A DNA stretch of 64,000 nt from Mobiluncus sp963511525 (GCF_963511525.1 NZ_CAUPIY010000007.1:62001-126000), one strand, 5' to 3'. Positions 26,969-36,002 are shown, numbered from the stretch's first letter. The notes: generated from the letters alone by a model not told the origin. Made by a program: numbers and translations.

Positions 26969-26988
26969 AAGTTAGGTATACCTAACTT
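26969..26988 (+). promoter_or_regulatory. Perfect 20-bp palindrome, DtxR/MntR-type operator
   Basis: The core TTAGGTATACCTAA is extended by AAG and CTT to a 20-bp perfect palindrome. It resembles boxes bound by metal-dependent DtxR-family repressors. It ends 12 bases before the ATG of the metal ABC operon, a position that would block RNA polymerase or initiation. Confidence 0.8.
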
Positions 26989-26999
26989 AGGCTATGCCC

Positions 27000-27938
27000 A
27001 TGAAGAGAATTAAAAACAAGCAAATTAAAGAAACCTTGACTGTAGCTGCGATTTTGTGCCTGGGAGCCTCTCTCGGTGCGTGCAGCGGGACTCCCAGCGC
27101 CAGCTCAGATTCAGCCGCACCAGGCAAACCCCTGGTCCTCACCACATTTACGGTGTTGCAGGACATGGCTCAAAATGTTGCCGGAGACCACCTGGAAGTC
27201 CGCTCTATCACCAAACCTGGGGCGGAAATCCACGATTATCAACCCACGCCCTCGGACTTAAAGTCGGCGCAGAAAGCGAAACTGATTTTAAATAACGGGC
27301 TGGATTTGGAACGCTGGTTCACGAAGTTTACCACCGACCTGGATGCCAAAAAGGTCAATGTTTCGCAGGGCGTGGAGCCTATTCCGATAACCGAAGGCGA
27401 CTACAAGGGTAAGCCCAATCCCCACGCTTGGATGAGCCCGAAAAACGGCGCCCTCTACGTGAAAAATATGGCAAAAGCCTTCTGCGATTTAGATGCCCAG
27501 AACTGCTCCGAGTACCAGGAAAATGCCGAACAGTATGGCGCCAAGATTGAAAAAGTCGGCGAGGACATCACCTCCACTCTTTCTCATCTCGACGCGTCAC
27601 AACGCACTTTAGTCAGCTGTGAGGGAGCTTTCTCGTATCTGACTCGGGACTATAACCTAAACGAGAAATTCCTGTGGGGCGTAAATGCAGAAGGAGCCCT
27701 CACTCCCTCTCGCGTAGCGGAAGTGGAAGACTACGTGAAGCGAAACCACGTTCCCGCAGTATTCTGCGAGTCCACCGTGGGAGACAAAATGCGACCCGTT
27801 GTGGAAGCAACGGGGGCGAAATTTGGTGGGGAATTGTATGTTGATTCCTTGTCAGACGCAGATGGAGACGTTCCGACCTATCTGGATTTGTTGCGCTACG
27901 ACGCAGATCTGATTACCCAAGGGTTGACTCAGAAATGA
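27000..27938 (+). CDS. Manganese/iron-type ABC transporter substrate-binding lipoprotein
   Basis: A cluster A-I metal-binding lipoprotein, with lipobox LGAC near residue 28. The four metal-binding positions can be followed: His in AEIHDYQP, His in NPHAWMSP, Glu in SCEGAFSYL and Asp in YVDSLSD. The glutamate and aspartate, in place of a third histidine and a His-rich loop, point to Mn or Fe rather than Zn. I start at the ATG at 27000, after an alternative ATG six bases earlier. It heads an operon with the ATPase (4-base overlap) and permease genes, behind a DtxR/MntR-like palindrome. Confidence 0.92.
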   Translation: MKRIKNKQIKETLTVAAILCLGASLGACSGTPSASSDSAAPGKPLVLTTFTVLQDMAQNVAGDHLEVRSITKPGAEIHDYQPTPSDLKSAQKAKLILNNGLDLERWFTKFTTDLDAKKVNVSQGVEPIPITEGDYKGKPNPHAWMSPKNGALYVKNMAKAFCDLDAQNCSEYQENAEQYGAKIEKVGEDITSTLSHLDASQRTLVSCEGAFSYLTRDYNLNEKFLWGVNAEGALTPSRVAEVEDYVKRNHVPAVFCESTVGDKMRPVVEATGAKFGGELYVDSLSDADGDVPTYLDLLRYDADLITQGLTQK

Positions 27939-28741
27939 GTGATACTCTCGACAACCGCATAGAGCCAGGTGGGGCTGAAGCTGAACCCAGCCCAAATTCA
28001 GCCCCACCTATATTAGAAGTCTCAGATTTGCATGTTCGTTACGGGGCTAATGTGGCACTGGAAGGTGCCAGTTTAACCGTGCCGCGCGGTCAAATTTGTG
28101 GTCTGGTAGGGATGAACGGATCGGGGAAATCGACGCTGTTCAAAGCCATCACCAACAGCGTTTCGTATCAAAAGGGCAGCATTAAAGTTACCGGAATTGA
28201 CGCAAACCAAGCCCGGAAACAGCGACTGATTGGTTATGTTGCACAAAACGAGGAAATCGATTGGGACTTCCCGGTTAACGTAAACCAAGTCGTCATGATG
28301 GGGCGGTATGGATTTATGGGACCGACCCGTCGTCCCAAATCTGCAGACTTGGCGGCGGTGCAAGCTGCGTTAGAAATGGTGGAATTGCAAGATTTGCAAC
28401 AGCGCCAAATTGGGGCGTTGAGCGGCGGTCAAAAGAAAAGGGTGTTTATCGCGCGCGCAATTGCCCAAGGCGCACCGCTCCTGCTCCTCGATGAACCGTT
28501 TGCCGGTGTAGACAAATATTCCGAAACCAATATCGTTGATTTGCTGCGAAAGATCTCTGCAAAAGGGACCACTGTAGTGGTTTCAACCCACGATTTGGCT
28601 TCTTTGGAAAAGCTCTGCGATGAGGTGGTTTTGTTATATCGCCGTGTGGTTTATCAAGGCAATCCTGCTGGAGCCTTGGACCCGCAGAATCTCGCGAAAG
28701 CGTTTGGATTAAATCCCACCACGTCAGGAGGTGGACAGTGA
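27935..28741 (+). CDS. Metal ABC transporter ATP-binding protein
   Basis: The 268-residue ATPase of the metal importer has Walker A GMNGSGKST, Q-loop AQNEEIDW, signature LSGGQKKR, Walker B PLLLLDEPFAGVD and the switch histidine in VSTHDLAS. An N-terminal extension of about 25 Glu/Pro/Asn-rich residues precedes the first strand. Its start overlaps the binding-protein gene by 4 bases and its stop overlaps the permease start (GTGA), so the three are tightly coupled. The VPRGQICGLVGMNG style is typical of MntB/SitB/ZnuC-type subunits. Confidence 0.95.
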   Translation: MSDTLDNRIEPGGAEAEPSPNSAPPILEVSDLHVRYGANVALEGASLTVPRGQICGLVGMNGSGKSTLFKAITNSVSYQKGSIKVTGIDANQARKQRLIGYVAQNEEIDWDFPVNVNQVVMMGRYGFMGPTRRPKSADLAAVQAALEMVELQDLQQRQIGALSGGQKKRVFIARAIAQGAPLLLLDEPFAGVDKYSETNIVDLLRKISAKGTTVVVSTHDLASLEKLCDEVVLLYRRVVYQGNPAGALDPQNLAKAFGLNPTTSGGGQ

Positions 28742-29661
28742 ATTTTTATGAAATCTTAATCGAAATGTGGACACAGCAGTTTATGCTCCGCGGCATCATC
28801 GTCACCGGAGTCGCGGCAGCTGTTTGCGCCGTGTTGTCCTGCTGGCTGGTCCTGATTGGCTGGTCACTGTTAGGTGACGCCCTGTCCCACGCAATTCTTC
28901 CCGGAATCGTCGTGTCCTACCTGTTGGGAACACCTTTTGCAATAGGTGCTCTCGTGGCAGCTTTGCTGGTGGTGGGATTGATTGGCGCTGTGCGGGGACG
29001 CGGACGGGTCAAGGAAGACACAGCTATTGGGGTGGTATTCACAACTATGTTTGCCTCCGGCCTGGTCTTAATCAGCCTGTTCCCCAGTCATATTGATTTG
29101 CACCATATTTTGTTTGGCGACATGCTCGGTATTACCAGAGCTGATATGTGGCAGGTCTTGATATTGAGTCCACTCGCTCTGGTGCTGTTGTTATACAAAA
29201 AGCGGGATTTGGTGCTGTACGCCTTCGACAAGACTCATGCCCACACTATCGGCATCTCTACAAGCTGGTTGGCAACTCTGCTGCTGGTAGCTCTCTCTTT
29301 GACGGTCGTGGTGGCGATGCAGGCAGTGGGCGCAATCCTCATCGTGGCACTGGTGATTACCCCTGGCGCAACTGCCCGACTGCTCACAAACCGGTTCAAC
29401 GCTATGTTATGGATAGCTCCTTTGCTTTCCGTATCCTGCGTCGTGCTGGGGGCCTATATTTCCTACTGGTTCGACACGGCTTCAGGAGCCACAGTCGTGC
29501 TGCTTGAGGGAGTATTGTTCCTGATTGTTTGGCTGGTTGATTTGCTTCGGCAACAGCGGTTACAGCGCTATCATGGCGCGCAGACTGCCGCCCCCAGCCC
29601 TGACCCGGAACCGCAAAACAGGTTGCTTCTTGAGACAACCCCCTACGGCAAAGTGAGGTAA
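28738..29661 (+). CDS. Metal ABC transporter permease
   Basis: A 307-residue ABC-3 family membrane subunit with about eight hydrophobic segments. Family blocks are visible: RGIIVTGVAAAVCAVLSCWLV, the GDALSHAILPGIV motif that contacts the ATPase, and VGAILIVALVITPGATARLL. The start is GTG, overlapping the ATPase stop and preceded by AGGAGGTG. The C-terminal 35 residues are hydrophilic and Pro/Gln-rich. The gene runs 19 bases into the oppositely oriented gene at 29643, so the two 3' ends overlap. Only one permease gene is present, which implies a homodimer. Confidence 0.94.
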   Translation: MNFYEILIEMWTQQFMLRGIIVTGVAAAVCAVLSCWLVLIGWSLLGDALSHAILPGIVVSYLLGTPFAIGALVAALLVVGLIGAVRGRGRVKEDTAIGVVFTTMFASGLVLISLFPSHIDLHHILFGDMLGITRADMWQVLILSPLALVLLLYKKRDLVLYAFDKTHAHTIGISTSWLATLLLVALSLTVVVAMQAVGAILIVALVITPGATARLLTNRFNAMLWIAPLLSVSCVVLGAYISYWFDTASGATVVLLEGVLFLIVWLVDLLRQQRLQRYHGAQTAAPSPDPEPQNRLLLETTPYGKVR

Positions 29662-31118
29662 CGCAATACTGCCTTGGCGCTACCCTTGTTGAGGTCACCC
29701 AGCTGCGCCAACTGACCCAATCCAGACCCGAAAACAAACGTATCGCCGGTGGTGGCGGCATCTTTCAAGGGCGGGGCGATGCCTTCCCACAGGAACTTGC
29801 CGTCAACGACCCCGTAGCTCAGCAGCCCGCCGTTACCCTCGGTGAACACGGCTTTTGACCCGTCAGAAGCCAGCGGGGTCCCCGGAGCCTTCAGATTGAT
29901 GGTGACGCCGTCCCCAGTGGTCCAGGTTTTGGCCGCGCAGCCTGGCCAGGACGCGCAAGTATCGCTGCCATCCGCCAAGAAATACGTCCGGTTGGGCATC
30001 AGCACGGGAACTTTCCCAGATTTTAAGACTGCCATAGCACTGTCAGTGTCCAGCCGCAGCCCGGCGCGCAGTTGGTCGTGCAGGGCTTGAGCGGCTACAG
30101 AGGGGCACTTGCCCTCACCCACTACACCACCGTCAGAACCGTGAATTTGCCAATGCACCTCAGCGGCGCTTTGCGGGTCAGCGGAAGCGAAAAAACCGGC
30201 TTCCAGCATGGAAATCTGGGGGGCAGACCCCAGTTTCGAGGTGTCGAGAGAACCGATTTTCATGTTGATAATTTGAGAATAGCTCCAGGTATTTTGCCGG
30301 TTAGACCCGTCTTGATTGGAAGTCGTCACTCCCAGCAAGGTCACTGACCCCCGAGTTTGCACCAGCAGAGGTTGGGCGGCCTGGGCGTTTGGCACCATGA
30401 GCGGGAACTTGCCTTTCCACGCAAAGTCCGGCGTGACGTACACCGCCTGCACCCCGGCCGAATTGCCTTCCGCAACCGCAATAGGAACCACCAGGAACTG
30501 GTCAAAAATCGCCCCTAACACGTGTTCGCCGGTCGCTAAATCCCAAATACCCTGCGGCAAGTCCCCCACCGCAACGTTGCCGCTGGGGTCGATACGCACC
30601 ACCTTTTTTGCGGCGTCCGATTCGCAGGTAATCGAGCTCTGCCACAGCTGTTTCAGGCAATAGTCCAGGGGCAGGTCATCGTAGGTTTTCGACCATTTCG
30701 CGGTGCCGGTCGTTTCGTCAATCAGCGCAATAGCCTGGGTTTGAGCCTTGCCATCAGTGCCTTTCACCAGCACAAGCTGTTCGTTTTCAGCCAGTTTAGC
30801 GGTCACGCCGGTAGCGGCGTCCTGGGCCGCCAAAGAGTCTTGGGAATCGGCGTAGTCCCACACCTGTACCGTGCGCGGATCCTTCATTTTCGCGGGCATG
30901 GCCAGGGTCCAGGCTTCTTTCAACGGGGCGACGGTGGTGATTTTCTTCACTTCCGCGTTGCTGCGAATCCGGGCGGTATCACCAAGCCACTGTGTCGTGG
31001 CAGTCACCAACACCACCACCGCCAGGGCCAAAATGACCGCGCCGATGATGCGTTCGACCAAGCGGGGCTGGCGCACCGCGGCCGCAGAATCGCTTAAATC
31101 CGGTTTCTGTTTTTTCAC
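29643..31118 (-). CDS. Membrane-anchored PQQ-like beta-propeller protein
   Basis: A 491-residue protein with one membrane segment (about 23-45, Ile/Val/Ala-rich) and a large outer domain. The outer domain shows repeated strand patterns such as AIALIDETTGTAKWSK, RIDPSGNVAVGDL and YGVVDGKFLWEG, which resemble PQQ/BamB-like propeller blades, with paired cysteines (DTCASWPGCAAK). The start is GTG. TAAACT lies six bases before it and no clear ribosome site exists, suggesting a leaderless transcript. Its function is unknown; similar actinobacterial proteins are annotated only as propeller-like. Confidence 0.7.
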   Translation of the reverse strand: MKKQKPDLSDSAAAVRQPRLVERIIGAVILALAVVVLVTATTQWLGDTARIRSNAEVKKITTVAPLKEAWTLAMPAKMKDPRTVQVWDYADSQDSLAAQDAATGVTAKLAENEQLVLVKGTDGKAQTQAIALIDETTGTAKWSKTYDDLPLDYCLKQLWQSSITCESDAAKKVVRIDPSGNVAVGDLPQGIWDLATGEHVLGAIFDQFLVVPIAVAEGNSAGVQAVYVTPDFAWKGKFPLMVPNAQAAQPLLVQTRGSVTLLGVTTSNQDGSNRQNTWSYSQIINMKIGSLDTSKLGSAPQISMLEAGFFASADPQSAAEVHWQIHGSDGGVVGEGKCPSVAAQALHDQLRAGLRLDTDSAMAVLKSGKVPVLMPNRTYFLADGSDTCASWPGCAAKTWTTGDGVTINLKAPGTPLASDGSKAVFTEGNGGLLSYGVVDGKFLWEGIAPPLKDAATTGDTFVFGSGLGQLAQLGDLNKGSAKAVLRYLTLP

Positions 31119-31167
31119 TGCTTCAGTTTATCCCGGCTATAGCAACGAAAAACTGCCTTTCGAAAAG

Positions 31168-31205
31168 TTTTCCACAGGGGCGGGTAATTCCGGGTTTTCC
31201 ACAGG
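31168..31205. promoter_or_regulatory. Two TTTTCCACAGG boxes upstream of comEA
   Basis: TTTTCCACAGG occurs at 31168-31178 and 31195-31205, 27 bases apart, in the intergenic region before comEA. The word differs by one base from the DnaA-box core TTATCCACA. The same word recurs at 41725 and 62409. Whether DnaA binds is not known. Confidence 0.45.
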
Positions 31206-31298
31206 TAAAACATTTTCGACTTTCCGCGCCGGTGGGTCGCGATTAGTTTCACAAGCAAGGGGCGGACAGTTCCCGGCACGATAGAGGAGGCAGTCAGG

Positions 31299-32306
31299 AT
31301 GCTAAATAAGTTTGGACAAACGGACCGCGACCGGCTCACTGCCAGTGTTTTTGAGCGGGCCAGAGCCGCGGGCGTAGGCTATCTGGACGATGCCGAGCCT
31401 GATTACCGAACCGCGCGCCGTCCTGCGCCGCCCCCCGATTTTGGCTTGGATGGGAACCCGCCAACTCGCGGTAACCTGGCGGGGCGGGCTGAGGACCTGG
31501 TTCAGGGCTTTGAAAGCAGTCTCCAGGTCAGGCCCGTGGCCGAGCGCGAACAGCGGTTACGCCTGGCACCCAGCCCGCGGGTAGCGACTTTAATAGCGGC
31601 GTTTATGCTGGTAAGTGGGCTTTTGGTAGTGGGTTGGCAGGTGTTTGCCGCCCCGCCCGCGTCCCCGCCTGCCGGGGTGCTATCCGGGGACGCCACAGGG
31701 AAAACGGATTCCAAAACGGGCAGTTCCGCGAGCCCGGGTGCCGCGCTGGCAGCCGCTGAGGGGAAAGCCGGCAATACCGCGGCGGGCAAGGCAGGTGCTT
31801 CGCCCTCGCCGGGGGCCGCCCCGCGCCTGTTTCTGCCCGGTGCAAACGGCGCTGAAGTCGTAGTTCACGTGGCCGGAGCGGTGAGCCATCCCGGAGTGGT
31901 TCACCTGGCGGACCCGTCTCGCGTAGCCGATGCTCTGGAAGCGGCGGGCGGAGCCCTGCCCGAGGGGGATCTGAGCACCCTGAACCTAGCCCGTCCTCTC
32001 ACGGACGGAGAAATGATTTATGTGGCTCGACCTGGGGAAACTCCCCCGCCGAGCGCGGGTGGAAACACTGGTAGCGCACCGGGCTCGGGCACAAAGTCAG
32101 CGGATAGCCAAGGCGAAAAAGTGAACCTGAACACGGCGGATCTGGGCGCTCTGCAGACCCTTTCCGGCATCGGCCCCGCCCTGGCGCAACGCATTGTGGA
32201 TTACCGCGAGTCCAACGGGCGGTTCGCCTCGGTGGATCAGCTAGACGAAGTTAGCGGGATTGGCCCAGCGCTGATGGAGCGCCTGCGCGACCACGTGTGC
32301 GTGTGA
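31299..32306 (+). CDS. comEA: ComEA-type DNA-binding competence protein
   Basis: ComEA binds incoming double-stranded DNA at the cell surface. The 335 residues comprise a cytoplasmic head (about 1-88), one membrane segment (about 90-112), an Ala/Gly/Ser-rich linker, an SLBB domain (about 185-250: VVVHVAGAVSHPGVVHL and ARPLTDGEMIYV) and a C-terminal helix-hairpin-helix pair (NLNTADLGALQTLSGIGPA and VDQLDEVSGIGPALMERL). The cytoplasmic head is longer than in Firmicutes. GAGGAGG lies nine bases before the ATG. The comEC gene follows at once, and the promoter region carries two TTTTCCACAGG boxes. Confidence 0.93.
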   Translation: MLNKFGQTDRDRLTASVFERARAAGVGYLDDAEPDYRTARRPAPPPDFGLDGNPPTRGNLAGRAEDLVQGFESSLQVRPVAEREQRLRLAPSPRVATLIAAFMLVSGLLVVGWQVFAAPPASPPAGVLSGDATGKTDSKTGSSASPGAALAAAEGKAGNTAAGKAGASPSPGAAPRLFLPGANGAEVVVHVAGAVSHPGVVHLADPSRVADALEAAGGALPEGDLSTLNLARPLTDGEMIYVARPGETPPPSAGGNTGSAPGSGTKSADSQGEKVNLNTADLGALQTLSGIGPALAQRIVDYRESNGRFASVDQLDEVSGIGPALMERLRDHVCV

Positions 32307-32315
32307 GGATTTGTG

Positions 32316-34190
32316 ATGACCGCACAGGACGAAACCGCGTTCATTGTCCGGCGGCTGCGCACCGACCAGGACTATCGCCCCGCCCCGCTGGATTTGCGCC
32401 TGGCAATTCCGGCGGTAAGCCTGTGGGTGGCGCTGTTGGTGGCGGGAAGCCGCGGGGAGCGTGTCGCGCTGGTGGTGAGCGTTGGATTCGCCCTGGTCGC
32501 GGCCCTAGCGGCGGGTGCACTGGGGTGGTTGCACCGGTCACAAGCCCGTGGGGGCAGGCGTGGCACGCTCACGCCCATCCGCGTGGGGAAACGCGCTACG
32601 GAAACGCCCGCCCGCGCGGTGAATCGCTACCCGGAAACGCCCGCCCGCCGGCGCCATCGCCTGTTTCCGCGCGGCTCCGGGCTGGCTACGCTGCTGATTA
32701 CCGCCCTGGTCATTGCCATCGTTTTTGGGACGCTGGCGCTGCGTCTGGAGCTAGATTCACGCGATAGCATAGCAGTCATTGGCGCTCAACCGACCGCCCG
32801 TTTTGACGTGAAAGCCCAGGTCGTCTCCACTCCGAAACTGAGCAGGAGGAACAGTTACCGCGTTGACTTGAGAGCGACCCGCCTGACTTGGCACGGCTCC
32901 ACCTACCCCACCCGAGCCCTGTTGCAGGTCAAAGGGGCTGGTTGGGACGGTATCCCCCTTGGTTCGTGGGTACGTCTGCGTACCGGTATGGCCAGTCGGG
33001 ACCTATCCACCCAATACCTGGGCTATGCGAAGTCTCCGACCCCTCCCGAAATTATCGGACCTCCGACCGGGCGTTTTATGTTTGTCAATGCGGTGCGCCA
33101 GCGCCTACGCGAGGCCACGGCGGAGCTTTCGGAATCAACGGCGGGAATGATTATGGCGATGAGCCTGGGGCTGACCGCCGTCCAAGACCCCCTGGACTGC
33201 GAATCTATGCAGGTGGCAGGCTTATCGCACCTGACTGCCGTGTCTGGAATGCATCTCAGCGTGGTGCTGGCCGTGGCGCTGGGACTGACCGCTCGGAAAC
33301 GCCGCGGAGTGCAAGTCGTAGTGGCAGCGGGGATTATGGGAATTTTCCTGGCCATGCTGGAAGGTTCCGCCTCCGTCACCCGCGCGGCGGCGATGGGGGC
33401 GTTGACGCTGGTAGGACTGGGGATAGCCCGCCCTTCCCGCTCGGTGTCCTCCCTGTCCGCGGCTATCATCGGAATGCTGCTGGTGCAGCCGTTCCAAGCG
33501 ACTTCTTGGGGTTTTGCTCTGTCGGTAGTGGCGACCGGCGCCATCGTTACCGGCGGGCCTTACTTGGCGGCCTGGTGCGCGCGGTTTTTGCCGCGCCTGA
33601 TTGCTCTGCCGCTGGCTGTTTCCCTCAGTGCACAGCTGGCTTGTGCGCCGCTAATGCTGGTCATGCGCGGGAAGCTGCAGGTTTACTCCCTGCCGGCGAA
33701 CCTGTTGACCGGGGCGGTGTCCTCCATAGTGACCGTGGGCGGTCTGGGACTGGTCGCACTAGCAGCCGTGGCGGGACTCCCGGCCGCGTCATTTGCCGCT
33801 ATTGCGGTGCCTTTGCGGTTATTGGAACAGGGCGCGGCGCACGTTACCGGGTGGGCTGCCGCGTGGATTTCCGGCGTGGCCAGGTTCTTTGCCAGTCGAC
33901 CGGGAGCGGAAGTCGACTGGTTGGAAAACCCAGCGGCGGGCGTGACCGGGCTGTTGATTGTGGCACTCAGCTTCGCGTGGGTGGCGTCCCAACTGGCTCG
34001 CGCACGCCGCTGGCGTATCGGCACACCGCCAAGACCATGGCTTCCAGGGCGTATTCGGGATCCCGCGAGGCCCCTTTTACCGCTTCGTCCGCGCGGGCAA
34101 CCGCCAGGATGGCTAAGCCCAGCCGCTCATCGTCCCAGCGCGGCGCAACGGCGTGGATTCCCTGGGCAATCCGTCCGAACAGAGGCTTAG
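32316..34190 (+). CDS. comEC: ComEC/Rec2 channel protein lacking the metallo-beta-lactamase domain
   Basis: ComEC forms the inner-membrane channel for single-stranded DNA during transformation. ATG at 32316 (GAGGA seven bases before) is preferred to GTG at 32313. Early membrane segments, an OB-like extracellular region (about 150-240) and the Competence domain with GLSHLTAVSGMHLSVV (about 305-320) are clear. After the last hydrophobic segment (about 545-565, GVTGLLIVALSFAWVASQL) the usual C-terminal metallo-beta-lactamase domain is missing. The frame instead runs about 60 Arg/Pro-rich codons antisense through the holA end. Either the channel core works alone or the gene is decaying. Confidence 0.85.
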   Translation: MTAQDETAFIVRRLRTDQDYRPAPLDLRLAIPAVSLWVALLVAGSRGERVALVVSVGFALVAALAAGALGWLHRSQARGGRRGTLTPIRVGKRATETPARAVNRYPETPARRRHRLFPRGSGLATLLITALVIAIVFGTLALRLELDSRDSIAVIGAQPTARFDVKAQVVSTPKLSRRNSYRVDLRATRLTWHGSTYPTRALLQVKGAGWDGIPLGSWVRLRTGMASRDLSTQYLGYAKSPTPPEIIGPPTGRFMFVNAVRQRLREATAELSESTAGMIMAMSLGLTAVQDPLDCESMQVAGLSHLTAVSGMHLSVVLAVALGLTARKRRGVQVVVAAGIMGIFLAMLEGSASVTRAAAMGALTLVGLGIARPSRSVSSLSAAIIGMLLVQPFQATSWGFALSVVATGAIVTGGPYLAAWCARFLPRLIALPLAVSLSAQLACAPLMLVMRGKLQVYSLPANLLTGAVSSIVTVGGLGLVALAAVAGLPAASFAAIAVPLRLLEQGAAHVTGWAAAWISGVARFFASRPGAEVDWLENPAAGVTGLLIVALSFAWVASQLARARRWRIGTPPRPWLPGRIRDPARPLLPLRPRGQPPGWLSPAAHRPSAAQRRGFPGQSVRTEA

Positions 34191-35055
34191 GCGGGTCCAC
34201 CAGGTCCATCTGCGCCACCGCGGGAGGCAACTGGGTGGAAAACGAGGTCAAAATCTGGCGGAGTTTCGTGGCCATCGCCGAAACAATCAACACCGGCGCT
34301 ACCCCGGTGGCCAAAGCGTGGCGCAACAGGCGCAACGCTTCGCCAACATTGCCGGTCACGGCCGCATCGGCGACATTAAACCCAGTCGCCTCCACCCGCC
34401 CTTGCAGGTACTGATCGACCTCAGCCAGGCTCAACGGCTGAGCGGGATCCCCTACCGTTTGCAACAGCTGGGTCGTCACGGAGAGCAATTCCTCGAATTC
34501 GTCTCCCAGCGCCGCCACCAGCGCCGCTACCGCGTCCTGGCTGATGGGACGTCCCAACCGACCAGCCTCGGCCTGGAGGAACTGAGCTTTCTCCTCCGGC
34601 CAGCGCAGCTCATCGCAGGCATAGACCTTCGCAGCTCCCTTTTTGCACAGGTCCAAGACCTTTTTCCCGCGGTTTCCTCCCGCGTGCCACAGCACCAGGT
34701 AGGCATCCGACGCAGGGCTAGCCAGGTAGGCTTCTAAATCCTGGAGCAACTCGGCGTTGGCCTGTTCCAGTCCGGGAACGATAACCAGCGGCATTCCCCC
34801 GAAGAGAGAGGGGGAAGTCAGTTGGCTCAGGCGGGACGATTCATAAGTCCGGGCGTTGACCTCGGTGATTTCCGGGGGTTCCATCGCCCCGGCCTTTTCG
34901 GCGCTGGCCAGGGCCGCAGCGCGCAAGCTGGCTATAGCGCGCTGGGCGAAAACCCGTTGTTTGCCCAGTAGCAGCACCACCGGAGCTAGCGTTGCGCGCG
35001 ACCACGGCTCGAAACCAGCCCGGGAGCCTCTCTGAGCATTCTTCTTTGTTGCCAC
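33967..35055 (-). CDS. holA: DNA polymerase III, delta subunit
   Basis: HolA is the clamp-loader subunit that opens the beta sliding clamp. The 362-residue protein fits the family: LLGKQRVFAQRAIASL at the start, LTSPSLFGGMPLVIVPGLE (clamp-contact region), AEAGRLGRPISQDAVAALVAALGDE and the collar region with ILTSFSTQLPP. The gene converges on comEC and overlaps its reading frame by 224 bases, unusually long. The last 12 codons (VREPVGTPPTRS) lie beyond the conserved end. The GTG start lacks a ribosome site and has TAGAGT six bases upstream, so a leaderless transcript is plausible. Confidence 0.92.
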   Translation of the reverse strand: MATKKNAQRGSRAGFEPWSRATLAPVVLLLGKQRVFAQRAIASLRAAALASAEKAGAMEPPEITEVNARTYESSRLSQLTSPSLFGGMPLVIVPGLEQANAELLQDLEAYLASPASDAYLVLWHAGGNRGKKVLDLCKKGAAKVYACDELRWPEEKAQFLQAEAGRLGRPISQDAVAALVAALGDEFEELLSVTTQLLQTVGDPAQPLSLAEVDQYLQGRVEATGFNVADAAVTGNVGEALRLLRHALATGVAPVLIVSAMATKLRQILTSFSTQLPPAVAQMDLVDPPKPLFGRIAQGIHAVAPRWDDERLGLAILAVARADEAVKGASRDPEYALEAMVLAVCRYASGVREPVGTPPTRS

Positions 35056-35202
35056 GCTTTAACTCTACATGCCCCCCGGGAGACAAAAATTCCCCTACTA
35101 TAAAAGCGGAGCGACACCGGGAGGGCTATCCGCCCCCACCTGATGCGCTCGCTAAACACAATAGCCGCCCGACCGGACTTCTGCGAACGAAAGGAACACC
35201 TC

Positions 35203-35643
35203 ATGGCCAGCGTATTTACGAAAATTATCAACGGCGAAATCCCCGGAAACTTTGTCTGGCAAGATGAGCAGTGCGTCGTTTTCGCCACCATCGAACCGCG
35301 CAGCGACGGTCATATGCTGGTGGTGCCGCGTGAGGAAGTCGACAACTATCTGGACGCCGACCCGGCTTTGATTGCGCACCTGTCCCAGGTGGCTCAGATT
35401 ATTGGACAAGCCGGGCGCGATGCGTTCAACGTGTCGCGCGCCTTGATCGTCGTCGCCGGTTTTGATGTCCCCCACCTGCATATTCATGTCATTCCGACCG
35501 ATTCCATGCGGGTGCTGCATCCCGATGCTAAAGCAGCGGGCTCTGCGGACGCAATCAAAGCCAGCTGCGACAAACTGCGCGGCGCTCTGATCGAACTAGG
35601 CTTTGGCGCGAACGTCCCCGAATCTTTGGAATCCCTGGGATAG
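35203..35643 (+). CDS. HIT-family nucleotide hydrolase
   Basis: The 146-residue protein has the histidine triad HLHIHVIP near residue 93. HIT proteins hydrolyse or transfer nucleotides, for example AMP-lysine-type substrates (HinT) or dinucleoside polyphosphates. The opening MASVFTKIINGEIPGNFVWQ and IEPRSDGHMLVVPREEVDNY follow the actinobacterial HIT pattern. The ATG at 35203 has AAAGGAA at good spacing. The gene stands alone, with its own short leader divergent from holA. Exact substrate unknown. Confidence 0.92.
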   Translation: MASVFTKIINGEIPGNFVWQDEQCVVFATIEPRSDGHMLVVPREEVDNYLDADPALIAHLSQVAQIIGQAGRDAFNVSRALIVVAGFDVPHLHIHVIPTDSMRVLHPDAKAAGSADAIKASCDKLRGALIELGFGANVPESLESLG

Positions 35644-35775
35644 TCGGGCCACGCCAGAAAGCGGACTGGCGGCAGCGCATCAAATCTGCAGAAGTTAAAC
35701 CCCGAGTTGGGGCACATTCAATTTGTCAATCCCCGCCCGGAGCGTTAGCATAGTTAACCGCGCCAAAAACGCAAA

Positions 35776-35851
<76 letters not shown>

Positions 35852-36002
35852 CTAAAATCGTTGCAATTTCACCAAAATTTCCCATTTGCGTCCTATTTTT
35901 GCCACGCCCAATTGTGGGTTCTTACTAGAGCCAGCTCCACCCAAAAACATGTCGTAGGTTCTACATGAGGTAAGCAGACAGATTTGCCGATTACCAGCGG
36001 AG

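Noticed and set aside
32888..34414. 508-codon open frame on the plus strand overlapping comEC and holA
   Set aside because: It is out of frame with the clear ComEC membrane protein and has no recognisable domains; Arg/Gly-rich composition is typical of a shadow frame in G+C-rich DNA.
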